In this document: positions 24,390-32,416 of the stretch, piece by piece | Numbering within the stretch: the stretch's first letter is position 1 | Layout: each line of letters opens with the position of its first letter | The notes under the pieces: generated by a model | What the model saw: the letters and a program-made list of their open reading frames with translations, nothing else | What the model was told of the DNA's origin: nothing | Databases searched by the model: none | Assembly (NCBI GenBank): GCA_017516965.1 | Contig: JAFXAP010000008.1 | Span: 124,001-188,000 of the forward strand | From: Clostridia bacterium | Lineage (GTDB): Bacteria; Bacillota; Clostridia; Oscillospirales; Acutalibacteraceae | DNA: 64,000 nt | Reading direction: 5' to 3' | Made by a program: the position numbers and the translations under genes

Positions 24390-25724
24390 ATGAACTTTAT
24401 AACCGATTACAAATTAGAAAATTATATACTAAATACCAATTGGCAGGACCTGCCCGATGAGGTGCAAAATCGTCTTAAGGGTTGTATGATTGACCTTTTT
24501 GGTGCGCTTATTGTAGGTAGTAAAAGCGGTCAGTTTGCCGCAGGACTAAAACTTTCTAAAACAGTTTTTGGTAGCGGTGATATCGCGGTTATTGGTACTA
24601 ATGACCGCCTTAGTTTTGCAGGTGCGGGAAGCGCTATGGGACATTCATCAAATGCCTATGATATTGATGACGGTCACAACATAACACGCGCTCATCCCGG
24701 TACGTCTTTTGTTGGCGCAATACTTGCCGCGGCATATCGGCAAAATGTGTCACGCAACGAGTTTTTAACAGCGTTGCTTGTGGCATATGAAACAACAATT
24801 CGTATGGGCGCCGCTATTATGGACTACTATAACTACGCGCATTCCAGCGGCACCTTTGGGGCAGTAGGTGTTGCCGCAGGTGTTGGCAGACTTTTTGGAT
24901 TTAGTAAAGAGCAACTTAACAACGCGCTATCGGTAGCCGAATTTAACGCGCCGCTTGTACCTGGAATACGAAGCGTAGAATACCCGTCTATGAACAAAGA
25001 CGGCGTACCTTTTGGGGTTATGACAGGTATATTGGCAGTTCTTGATACCGAGTGTGGATTTACAGGCAATAAGCATATGCTTGAGGCTGATGAATACCGA
25101 CATTATCTTGACGACCTTGGGCAAAAGCATCAGGTTTTGGATCTTTATTTTAAACCATATCCTTGTTGTCGTTGGGCGCATCCGGCAATTGATGCATGTT
25201 TGGAACTTATTAATACATATAACATTTCATCAAATGATATTAAAAAGGTTACTATTCATACATTTAAGCGCGCCACTATGCTTTCAAAAATAGTGCCAAA
25301 AACCGCCGATGAAGCGCAGTATAACATTGCTTATCCCGTAGCTTCTGCCATTGTTTATGGTGACTTTGGTTTTACTCAGGTATTAGAAGAAAATTTAAAC
25401 AATCCTGATGTTATTGATATGATGGGTCGCCTTGAATTTAAGGTTGACGACGATTTAGACGCTCGTTTTCCCAGCGAACGCATTTGCAAAGCCGAAATAC
25501 AAACAATTGACGGCAACTGCTACATTTCACGCGAGTGCGAACCTCGTGGCGAAGCAAAAGAAAACATAGGTATAGATTGGTTAAGTGATAAGTTTTGTCG
25601 CATAACCCGTCCCGTGCTTTCAAGCGAAAGTCAAGATACCCTGCTTAAACTTATCACACAACCGCAAGACTTACCCATCAGAAAAATAGTGGAAATAACA
25701 AACGAAAGTCTCGGTTTTAAATAA
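24390..25724 (+). CDS. MmgE/PrpD-family protein
   Basis: The 444-residue protein has the all-helical MmgE/PrpD N-terminal domain (DLFGALIVGSKSG, then AMGHSSNAYDIDDGHNITRAHPGTSFVGAILAAAY, the family's D-D-x-H active-site region) and the alpha-beta C-terminal domain (YFKPYPCCRWAHPAIDACLEL, AQYNIAYPVASAIVYGDFG). Members act as 2-methylcitrate dehydratase, aconitate decarboxylase or isomerase, and epimerase of imino-dicarboxylates. No citrate synthase or isocitrate lyase homolog is nearby, so a methylcitrate role is unlikely. The gene begins four bases after the dehydrogenase stop without a clear ribosome site, which suggests translational coupling. Confidence 0.87.
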   Translation: MNFITDYKLENYILNTNWQDLPDEVQNRLKGCMIDLFGALIVGSKSGQFAAGLKLSKTVFGSGDIAVIGTNDRLSFAGAGSAMGHSSNAYDIDDGHNITRAHPGTSFVGAILAAAYRQNVSRNEFLTALLVAYETTIRMGAAIMDYYNYAHSSGTFGAVGVAAGVGRLFGFSKEQLNNALSVAEFNAPLVPGIRSVEYPSMNKDGVPFGVMTGILAVLDTECGFTGNKHMLEADEYRHYLDDLGQKHQVLDLYFKPYPCCRWAHPAIDACLELINTYNISSNDIKKVTIHTFKRATMLSKIVPKTADEAQYNIAYPVASAIVYGDFGFTQVLEENLNNPDVIDMMGRLEFKVDDDLDARFPSERICKAEIQTIDGNCYISRECEPRGEAKENIGIDWLSDKFCRITRPVLSSESQDTLLKLITQPQDLPIRKIVEITNESLGFK

Positions 25725-25745
25725 TTATAACTAAACACAATACCT

Positions 25746-25775
25746 AAAAGCCACCCACATCAATGGGTGGCTTTT
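25746..25775 (+). terminator. Intrinsic terminator of the YitT-dehydrogenase-PrpD genes
   Basis: AAAGCCACCCA / TGGGTGGCTTT, six-base loop, followed by TTT. Confidence 0.9.
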
Positions 25776-25790
25776 TCATTTGCTTTCCAA

Positions 25791-25819
25791 TTGACAAATT
25801 AAATCTAACTCACTATAAT
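25791..25819 (+). promoter_or_regulatory. Consensus promoter of the class II aldolase gene
   Basis: TTGACA, a 17-base spacer and TATAAT, all consensus bases, 32 bases before the ATG. Confidence 0.9.
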
Positions 25820-25851
25820 AATTGTTAGATAAATAATTGGAGGATCAATTT

Positions 25852-26688
25852 ATGAAAAATTTGGTTAAATTTTCTCGTCATTACGGTTCAAATATTTCAC
25901 TGGTTGCCGCAGGCGGCGGAAACACCTCTATGAAAGAAAACGGTGTGCTTTATGTCAAAGGTTCAGGCTCTGCCCTTGCAACCATTTGTGAAGAAAATTT
26001 TGTAGCTTTAGATATAAACAAATTATTAGAGATTCCAAAACGCACCTACCCCGCCGGCGACAAAGAGCGTGAGGCTGCATTTCTTAACGATATTATGGCG
26101 TCAAAAATGCCCGGCGAAGAGGCAAAACGCCCCAGTGTAGAAACATTGTTACACGCATTGTTCCCACAAAGATATGTTTTGCATTTGCATCCATCTATAG
26201 TTAATGGATTAACCTGTTCTGTAGACGGCAAGACCGCCGCAAATCGTTTGTTTCCTGATGCTGTGTGGGTGGATGAATGCCGTCCCGGTTACACATTGGC
26301 AATGGAGGTTTCAAATCTTCTCACTAAGGGTGTAAACACTCTGCTTTTGCAAAACCACGGCGTTTTTTTTGCCGCTGATACTCCCGAAGAATTAGACGCT
26401 ATGCTAAAAGATATGATAAAGGTTTTACAGGAAGAAATCGACAAAAACTATACTGCCGCTTTTGATAAAGCGCCTGCTTTAGACAAGCCTTTTACCCCCG
26501 ACCATATCGTGTATTGCGGCACGGGTCCTGATTTGCCCGACACCGAAAACGCGCGTCTACTTTGGGAAGACGCTAAAAAAATTGCGAAATACACCGCATC
26601 GTTTGGCGGTCAACGACCTATGGCAGAGGAAATAGTTGATTTTATCAGCCATTGGGAAGCTGAAAGTTATAGACAAAAACAGGCTTAA
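25852..26688 (+). CDS. Class II aldolase/adducin-family protein
   Basis: The 278-residue protein has the class II aldolase fold: GGGNTSMKENGVLYVKGSG phosphate-binding loop near residue 22, the zinc motif VLHLHPS near residue 107 and the third zinc His in LLQNHGVFF near 170. Enzymes of this family cleave sugar phosphates such as fuculose- or rhamnulose-1-phosphate, and the length and motif spacing here resemble the aldolase half of the bifunctional RhaD-type proteins. The start after TTGGAGGATCAATTT is clear. It is monocistronic; no sugar kinase or isomerase of a deoxysugar path is adjacent, so the substrate is open. Confidence 0.82.
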   Translation: MKNLVKFSRHYGSNISLVAAGGGNTSMKENGVLYVKGSGSALATICEENFVALDINKLLEIPKRTYPAGDKEREAAFLNDIMASKMPGEEAKRPSVETLLHALFPQRYVLHLHPSIVNGLTCSVDGKTAANRLFPDAVWVDECRPGYTLAMEVSNLLTKGVNTLLLQNHGVFFAADTPEELDAMLKDMIKVLQEEIDKNYTAAFDKAPALDKPFTPDHIVYCGTGPDLPDTENARLLWEDAKKIAKYTASFGGQRPMAEEIVDFISHWEAESYRQKQA

Positions 26689-26703
26689 CTTATAAGACAA
26701 ACA

Positions 26704-26734
26704 AAAACTGTGCAGAAAATTTCTGCACAGTTTT
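26704..26734. terminator. Bidirectional intrinsic terminator
   Basis: AAAACTGTGCAGAA / TTCTGCACAGTTTT between the convergent aldolase and CotH genes, with T-runs on both strands. Confidence 0.92.
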
Positions 26735-26742
26735 CTTTTTTA

Positions 26743-28665
26743 TTATTTCCAGGAATTGTATTTAGCATCAAGACGTGGTATTACCGAATCAAGATAGTGT
26801 TGAATTTGTGATAGGTCATAGCCGGGAATTGGGGTCTCGGTTGTGTTCCATTTTTGTGTTTCACGGGTTAATACCTCTTGTGGAATACTGCCATAAAATT
26901 CTTTGAAAGTATCCATTACGTGTTTGGTATCAAGAACATCTTCACGTAGTTCAAAATAGCGTTCGGCAATTTCTTTTTTGTAAAGGCTTTCCATACGTTG
27001 CCACAACACACTGTCGCCACCGGTTTGCAAACCTTTTTCATAGTTATATAAACTTAGCCCTGTCCAGTGTGCGCCCCAGGTTGTGTCAAGGTCATAAAGA
27101 CTTGGGTACCACACCTTGCCGTCGTATGTTGCCATTAGCATATTTTTGCCTGTGTTGTCAGGCATCCAGCCATATGTCATCATAACATAGTAGTTAAGCG
27201 TTGCATCAAGGTTGAGATATTGGTCAAAATTCGCCTTAAACTCTTGGTCGCTGCTGTTTAAAACAAAGTCAACCAAGCGCTGAACCTTTTGAAGTGTAGC
27301 GTCGTCTTCAGGACCAACCTCAACACCCCAATCATTAAGATCTTGCGGTATTGCCTTGAATTTAACCGGATCATTCCAGTTTTCACCACAAATTACAATA
27401 TGATTTGGGTTATCAGAATCCATTCCAAACTGCCAATCATCCTTAGGAATGTTCATGGTGTAAAGACCGTGGAACTGACCGTTTATAAACACTTCAACAG
27501 GGAAGCCGTCAATTGCGCCGCCATTTGGCGCGGTTTGAAGCAGACCGTATTTTTCTTGCATTTCACCGACAAGCTTTGCCGTTACAACATTACGCGAATG
27601 GGTTTTGTCTATCCAGTTGGCTTTAAGGCAATATTCGTCCTGCGCTCCCCAACCAACGTTTACACCCATTTTTTCAAGATAATCGCTGTCTTCATAGAAG
27701 TTAATGGTAAAGTTCTTTTTGGCATATGCCATACTTGAGGTGCCCTGTGGCTTGATTTTTGCGGCGCCCTCTACAATCTGGTCTTTACTACGATATTCAA
27801 AAGTAATATCGCGAACGTCCTTTTTACTGGTCATATTATCCATATTTCCGGTAAAGTAGAGTTTGGGGCAATAGGACTCGCTGTAATGACCGCAAAGCTT
27901 ACCGTTATTTATGTGATTGCATTCGCCAAAAACATAGTTATGACCGAGCGCTTCGCCTTCGGTTGTGCCACAAACTTTACAGGTTTTTGGCTCGGTGCAA
28001 GTAGCCGACAAATATTTGTGATTTAGTTTTTTACCTTTTGTCTCATCACATCTTATGCAAGTTGCGGGAGCGGTGCAGGTAGCCGTGCCGTATGAGTGAC
28101 CGAGCGATCTGCCTTTAATTGCCTTACATCTGGTGCATATTGCGGGGTTTATGCAAGTGGCTTCCGAATATGTATGACCAAGCGCTTCGCCTTTTGTCAC
28201 ATTACATTTGATACAGGTTGCCGGTGTAGTGCAGGTAGCGCTTAGGTATGAGTGTCTCAGCACATCACCCTTTGTTTTTTGGCATCGTGTGCAGGTCGCC
28301 GGCGCGGTGCAGGTAGCTTTAGAATATGAGTGACCGAGTGCTTTGCCCTTGACTTGTTTGCATCTGGTACAGGTCGCCGGCGCAGTACAGGTGGCTTTAG
28401 AATATGAGTGACCAAGCGCTTTACCCTTAACTTGTTTACATCTGGTGCAGGTTGCCGCCTTTTTACAGGTCGCTGCCGAAAACTTATGTTTTGAAGTGCT
28501 GGTTCTTGTTTTTTTACAAACATTACAAACCGTGTCGCAAGCACTTGAATATGTGTGCTTTGTGCATTTGTTTACACTTGCCGCACTTGCTTTAAAAGAA
28601 AATGCGCCTATAAATATTGCAAAGAACAAAAAGACTGTTATCAAAGCAGGAAATATTTTTTTCAT
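26743..28665 (-). CDS. Secreted CotH-kinase-family protein with seven 26-residue Cys repeats
   Basis: The 640-residue protein has a signal peptide (MKKIFPALITVFLFFAIFIG … ASA), then, at residues 60-241, seven tandem repeats of 26 residues with consensus HSYSxATCTxPATCxRCxxxKG and a C-x5-C-x2-C pattern, flanked by two degenerate copies. Residues ~270-640 are a CotH-kinase domain: GTSSMAYAKKNFTINFYED, KANWIDKTHSRNVVTAKLVGEM, FPVEVFINGQFHGLYTMNIPKDDW and the metal-binding YDLDTTWG. Some CotH proteins are atypical protein kinases of spore coats; secreted gut-clostridial forms are uncharacterised or cell-surface. The ATG (eight bases after GGGG) is preferred to a GTG two codons upstream. Confidence 0.88.
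   Translation of the reverse strand: MKKIFPALITVFLFFAIFIGAFSFKASAASVNKCTKHTYSSACDTVCNVCKKTRTSTSKHKFSAATCKKAATCTRCKQVKGKALGHSYSKATCTAPATCTRCKQVKGKALGHSYSKATCTAPATCTRCQKTKGDVLRHSYLSATCTTPATCIKCNVTKGEALGHTYSEATCINPAICTRCKAIKGRSLGHSYGTATCTAPATCIRCDETKGKKLNHKYLSATCTEPKTCKVCGTTEGEALGHNYVFGECNHINNGKLCGHYSESYCPKLYFTGNMDNMTSKKDVRDITFEYRSKDQIVEGAAKIKPQGTSSMAYAKKNFTINFYEDSDYLEKMGVNVGWGAQDEYCLKANWIDKTHSRNVVTAKLVGEMQEKYGLLQTAPNGGAIDGFPVEVFINGQFHGLYTMNIPKDDWQFGMDSDNPNHIVICGENWNDPVKFKAIPQDLNDWGVEVGPEDDATLQKVQRLVDFVLNSSDQEFKANFDQYLNLDATLNYYVMMTYGWMPDNTGKNMLMATYDGKVWYPSLYDLDTTWGAHWTGLSLYNYEKGLQTGGDSVLWQRMESLYKKEIAERYFELREDVLDTKHVMDTFKEFYGSIPQEVLTRETQKWNTTETPIPGYDLSQIQHYLDSVIPRLDAKYNSWK
27943..28488 (-). repeat. 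Seven tandem 78-bp coding repeats (Cys-rich modules)
   Basis: The DNA encoding residues 60-241 of the CotH protein is a head-to-tail 78-bp repeat. Two central copies share the same protein sequence over their first 17 residues, and copies 1 and 2 share the TRCKQVKGKALG end; the outer copies have diverged. Copy number could vary between strains. Confidence 0.85.
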
Positions 28666-28710
28666 TTTCACTACCCCTTTAGTTCAAAATAAGACAATAG
28701 TCGTAACTTT

Positions 28711-28740
28711 ATTATAACATTTGTTTTACAGTGTTGTCAA
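28711..28740 (-). promoter_or_regulatory. Promoter of the CotH gene
   Basis: TTGACA, an 18-base spacer and TATAAT on the minus strand, 45 bases before the ATG. Confidence 0.8.
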
Positions 28741-28768
28741 TAATATATGTTACAACACTCATAATGCA

Positions 28769-28796
28769 AAAAACACCTGAAAAATCAGGTGTTTTT
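28769..28796 (-). terminator. Terminator of the murI-to-engB operon
   Basis: AAAAACACCTGA / TCAGGTGTTTTT with loop AAAA immediately follows the engB stop; T-run on the minus strand. Confidence 0.9.
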
Positions 28797-28798
28797 CT

Positions 28799-29389
28799 TC
28801 AATTATTATTTATTGCAAACTCTACTGCCCGTCGCACATCATCTGACCCTGTACCCTTTAGCGCCGAAAATGGAATTATGGTAATTCCTTCGCCAAGGTC
28901 ACCAAGTTCTTGCTTTAATGATGTCAGTCGATTATTAAACTCGGTCTTGTTAAGCTTGTCGCATTTAGTAAGAACCACAGCATACGGTATTTCAAAATGA
29001 GCTAAAAACTCAAGCATAGAAATGTCAAACTCGGTGGCTTCGTGGCGCATATCAATAAGCTGCAAACAAAGTTTTATGTTACGCCCTGTACGGAAGTAAC
29101 CCTCCATAAGTTCTGCCCATCTTTCACGGTCGCGGTCAGCAACCTTTGCATAACCGTAACCCGGAAGGTCAACAAGCCTGAACTCGTCCAATTTGTAAAA
29201 ATTGATTGTAACAGTCTTTCCTGGGGTTGAACTTACACGCGCAATAGACTTGCGATTAAGAATTTTGTTTATAAGTGATGACTTACCCACGTTAGATCTA
29301 CCTGAAAAGCAAATTTCAGGTAAAGTGGATTCTGAAAGTTGCTCTAATGTGCCGAACGCGGCTTCAAAATCTACCTTGTTCCAATTCAA
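28799..29389 (-). CDS. engB: Ribosome biogenesis GTP-binding protein EngB (YsxC/YihA)
   Basis: The 196-residue GTPase acts in 50S subunit assembly. G1 is GRSNVGKSSLINK, G2 the STPGKT region, G3 LVDLPGYGYA and G4 LTKCDKL. The TTG start (MNWNKVDFEAAFG) follows AGAGGTG at six bases and gives the normal family length; the frame remains open for 31 more codons into lon, but that extension lacks a good ribosome site. engB follows lon by 19 bases, a common Firmicutes order. Confidence 0.95.
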   Translation of the reverse strand: MNWNKVDFEAAFGTLEQLSESTLPEICFSGRSNVGKSSLINKILNRKSIARVSSTPGKTVTINFYKLDEFRLVDLPGYGYAKVADRDRERWAELMEGYFRTGRNIKLCLQLIDMRHEATEFDISMLEFLAHFEIPYAVVLTKCDKLNKTEFNNRLTSLKQELGDLGEGITIIPFSALKGTGSDDVRRAVEFAINNN

Positions 29390-29408
29390 TGTTTTCACCT
29401 CTGAAATT

Positions 29409-31808
29409 TTAACAGCGCGCAATTGATGATTTTTGATTGTCGGTTGTAATAAAGGCGGTTTTTGTTTCCGCTTCTTCAACAAGGGGCAAAAGAGCCTGGT
29501 CGATAATATCGGTCACATACTGCACGGGTACAAACTCAAGATTCTCTTTAACCTTTTGGTCAACCTCATCAATATCGGGAATATTATCGCTGGGAATAAA
29601 CACGCGCTTTACTCCACCGCGGTATGCCGCCATAGCCTTTTCTTTTAGTCCGCCTATTGCCAACACTCTACCACGAATAGAAACCTCACCCGTCATTGCT
29701 ATATCTCTTTTGACAGGTCGATTTGTAAGGGCAGATACGAGCGCGGTTGTAATGGTAACACCAGCGCTTGGACCATCTTTTGGCACGGCTGATTCGGTAG
29801 CGTGAATATGAATATCTTTTGTCTTGTAAAATTCGTTATCAATGCCATATTTTGAAGCGTTTGCACGTACGAAGGTTATCGCTGCCTCAGCAGATTCTTT
29901 CATAACATCGCCAAGATTACCTGTAAGCACCGTTTTGCCACTGCCTGCAAGCACAGCCACTTCCATCTGCATTATTTCGCCACCCACCTGTGTCCAGGCA
30001 AGTCCGTTGATTATACCCACCTCGTCGTGTGGCAATATAACCTCGGGGCGATATTTTTTATGACCTATCAATTCTTGTAAATCGCTCGCCTTTATATTTA
30101 CCTTTTTGGCGCTACCTTCGGCAATTTGCTTTGCCGCCTTGCCACACAGCGAACCCACCGTGCGCTGTAACTTTCTGACACCGGCTTCACGGGTATAAAA
30201 ATCTATGATGCCGTAGATAGCACTATCAGCAAAATGACAGTTTTTTAAGCTAAGCCCGTGTGAAGCTATCTCGCGAGGTACAATATGACGCTTAGCAATA
30301 TTGAATTTTTCCTCTCGTGTATAGCCGTCAAGCGACACCACTTCCATACGGTCTAAAAGTGGCGCAGGAATTGTGTCGAGCGAGTTTGCTGTTGTAATAA
30401 ACACAGCGCGACTTAAATCATAGGGCATTTCAAGAAAGTTATCGGTAAAATTACAGTTTTGTTCTGGGTCAAGAACTTCGAGCAACGCGCTACTGGGGTC
30501 ACCCTTATAGTCTGAACCCAGTTTATCAATTTCATCTAACAGTATAAGCGGATTGGACACACCCGCATTTTTTATTGCGGTTAAAATTTTACCCGTCATA
30601 GCGCCTATATAGGTTTTTCTGTGACCTCTTATTTCAGCCTCGTCGTGCATACCGCCCAGCGATATGCGTTGATATTTTCTACCCATACACTCGGCAATGG
30701 TTTTGCCTATAGAGGTTTTACCCACGCCGGGAGGACCGTAAAGACAAAGTATGTTACCACGGCTTTCGGGTGATAGCGCATACACAGATAAAGCCTCTAA
30801 TATACGCTCTTTCACCTTTTTCATTCCGTAAAAATCGCGGTCAAGTATTTTTTGCGCCTTTTTTATATCAACAACCGTGCTGTCGCACTTGTTCCAAGGG
30901 AGTGCAAGACAGGTTTCGATATATGCGCGTGAAACGATGCTTTCGTGTGCGCCCTGCGGCATCTTTGAAAGCTTGTTAATTTCGCTGTGAATTTTTTCTT
31001 TAACCGTGTCATCGGCATTCAATTTCTCTGCCTTTTGATGATATTCATCAATTTCATTTGCCGCTTCATCACCGTAAAGTTCTTCGCTTATTATCTTCAT
31101 TTGCTCTTTAAGATAATAGTCGCGCTGGCCTTCATCTATGCGAACACGGGTTTTTTGACTTATGCGATTATCGATTTCGGTAATTTCACGTTCTTTTGAA
31201 AGCAGTTCTATTAAAACTTTAGCGCGTGTCACCACGTTGAGTTGCTCAAGAACATACTGCTTATCATCAAACGGCGCCGGTACGTTAAATGCAATAAAGT
31301 CGCACAATTTACCGATATCGTTGTTTGACATTACGTTAAGAACAATATCTTCAGGTAAATTTTGTGCTGTCAGTGCATAGCGGTCAAACTCATTTCTGAC
31401 ACGTCGTATAAGACTTTCGATATAAACCTCTCGATTACGAACAGGCTTATCCTGGCATTTTTCAATGGTTGCGACATAATGCGCGCCATTGTCGGTAAAA
31501 TTAAGGTGACGCGCGCGATAAATTCCTTTAACCAACACCTTTGCGCCGCCATCAGGCATTTTAAGCACCTGTCGCACACGGCAAAGACAACCCATTTCAT
31601 AAAGATGGGTAGCATTTGGGTCTTCGACAGCAATATCTTTTTGTGTTACAAGGTAAATTGGTACATTTTTGTCCATTGCAAAGCTTAAAGCTTTTACAGA
31701 TTTTTTTCTGCCAACATCAAGGGTTAACAGCATATCGGGGAAAGCGACAAGCCCACGCAAAGCGAGCGCGGGGAAGGTTCCGCTTACTTGTTTTTCATCT
31801 AATATCAT
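29409..31808 (-). CDS. lon: ATP-dependent protease Lon
   Basis: The 799-residue cytoplasmic protease has the N-terminal LON substrate domain (FPALALRGLVAFPDMLLTLDVGR), an AAA+ module with Walker A YGPPGVGKTSIGKTIA and Walker B NPLILLDEIDKLG, and the C-terminal Ser-Lys protease domain (KDGPSAGVTITTAL with the catalytic Ser; GLKEKAMAAYRGG with the Lys). It degrades misfolded and regulatory proteins. The ATG follows TAGGAGACCCC. It is the sixth gene of the operon that begins at murI. Confidence 0.98.
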   Translation of the reverse strand: MILDEKQVSGTFPALALRGLVAFPDMLLTLDVGRKKSVKALSFAMDKNVPIYLVTQKDIAVEDPNATHLYEMGCLCRVRQVLKMPDGGAKVLVKGIYRARHLNFTDNGAHYVATIEKCQDKPVRNREVYIESLIRRVRNEFDRYALTAQNLPEDIVLNVMSNNDIGKLCDFIAFNVPAPFDDKQYVLEQLNVVTRAKVLIELLSKEREITEIDNRISQKTRVRIDEGQRDYYLKEQMKIISEELYGDEAANEIDEYHQKAEKLNADDTVKEKIHSEINKLSKMPQGAHESIVSRAYIETCLALPWNKCDSTVVDIKKAQKILDRDFYGMKKVKERILEALSVYALSPESRGNILCLYGPPGVGKTSIGKTIAECMGRKYQRISLGGMHDEAEIRGHRKTYIGAMTGKILTAIKNAGVSNPLILLDEIDKLGSDYKGDPSSALLEVLDPEQNCNFTDNFLEMPYDLSRAVFITTANSLDTIPAPLLDRMEVVSLDGYTREEKFNIAKRHIVPREIASHGLSLKNCHFADSAIYGIIDFYTREAGVRKLQRTVGSLCGKAAKQIAEGSAKKVNIKASDLQELIGHKKYRPEVILPHDEVGIINGLAWTQVGGEIMQMEVAVLAGSGKTVLTGNLGDVMKESAEAAITFVRANASKYGIDNEFYKTKDIHIHATESAVPKDGPSAGVTITTALVSALTNRPVKRDIAMTGEVSIRGRVLAIGGLKEKAMAAYRGGVKRVFIPSDNIPDIDEVDQKVKENLEFVPVQYVTDIIDQALLPLVEEAETKTAFITTDNQKSSIARC

Positions 31809-31824
31809 GGGGTCTCCTAAAAAT

Positions 31825-32403
31825 TTATTTATATATTACCGTTGCGCTAAGCGCACTGTCTTGGAATACGAAAAGAACAGTGTTTTCTTCAAACTTATAT
31901 TCTAATACCGTCATATTCATATTTGCAGAACCCGGCAAGAAAAACAGTTCGCTCTTGTCGGCATCTCTTTCGGTAGCGTTAAAGCCCTTCTTTTTCATAG
32001 CGTCACGCAATTTAGTAGAAATTGTGCCAAGCTCAAATCCGTAAGCATCACCGTTTTTTATTATGTGAGTAATGCCATCTTGCTTTTTGTCGGTCACATA
32101 ACAGCATAAAACGTTACCGTCGGTCATAACGGTATATTCTCCTGACTCAAAATCAACATAAAAGGCTTCGTTCTCTTCGTCATGATTGCCTTCGCCGTTT
32201 GCAAATGACATATATTTTTCACTAAGCGCTTTTTGTGCAGCGTCAACATCGCCGCCCAATTTATAGTCAACGTCTTTTATCTGACCTATGTTTGCATAAT
32301 ATTCAACATCAATGCCGCCGTCTGCACCTACACCCTTTCCACGACAAGCAACAAGTGAGAAAATAAACACAATACATAAAATCAGACTAAAAAATTTTTT
32401 CAT
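31825..32403 (-). CDS. Unknown lipoprotein
   Basis: The 192-residue protein has a lipoprotein signal peptide (MKKFFSLILCIVFIFSLVAC with lipobox LVAC; lipidated Cys at residue 20). The mature part is small, acidic and beta-rich, with YYANIGQIKDVDYKLGGDVDAAQKALSEKY and a C-terminal FVFQDSALSATVIYK strand, and no motif I recognise. It is wedged between lon and pncB with spacings of 16 and 13 bases, so it is expressed with them; the reason for the pairing is unclear. Confidence 0.75.
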   Translation of the reverse strand: MKKFFSLILCIVFIFSLVACRGKGVGADGGIDVEYYANIGQIKDVDYKLGGDVDAAQKALSEKYMSFANGEGNHDEENEAFYVDFESGEYTVMTDGNVLCCYVTDKKQDGITHIIKNGDAYGFELGTISTKLRDAMKKKGFNATERDADKSELFFLPGSANMNMTVLEYKFEENTVLFVFQDSALSATVIYK

Positions 32404-32416
32404 ATTATAACATCCT

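Noticed and set aside
27943-28488. Tandem 78-bp repeats as a possible CRISPR array
   Set aside because: The units are contiguous without unique spacers and encode an in-frame Cys-rich protein repeat.
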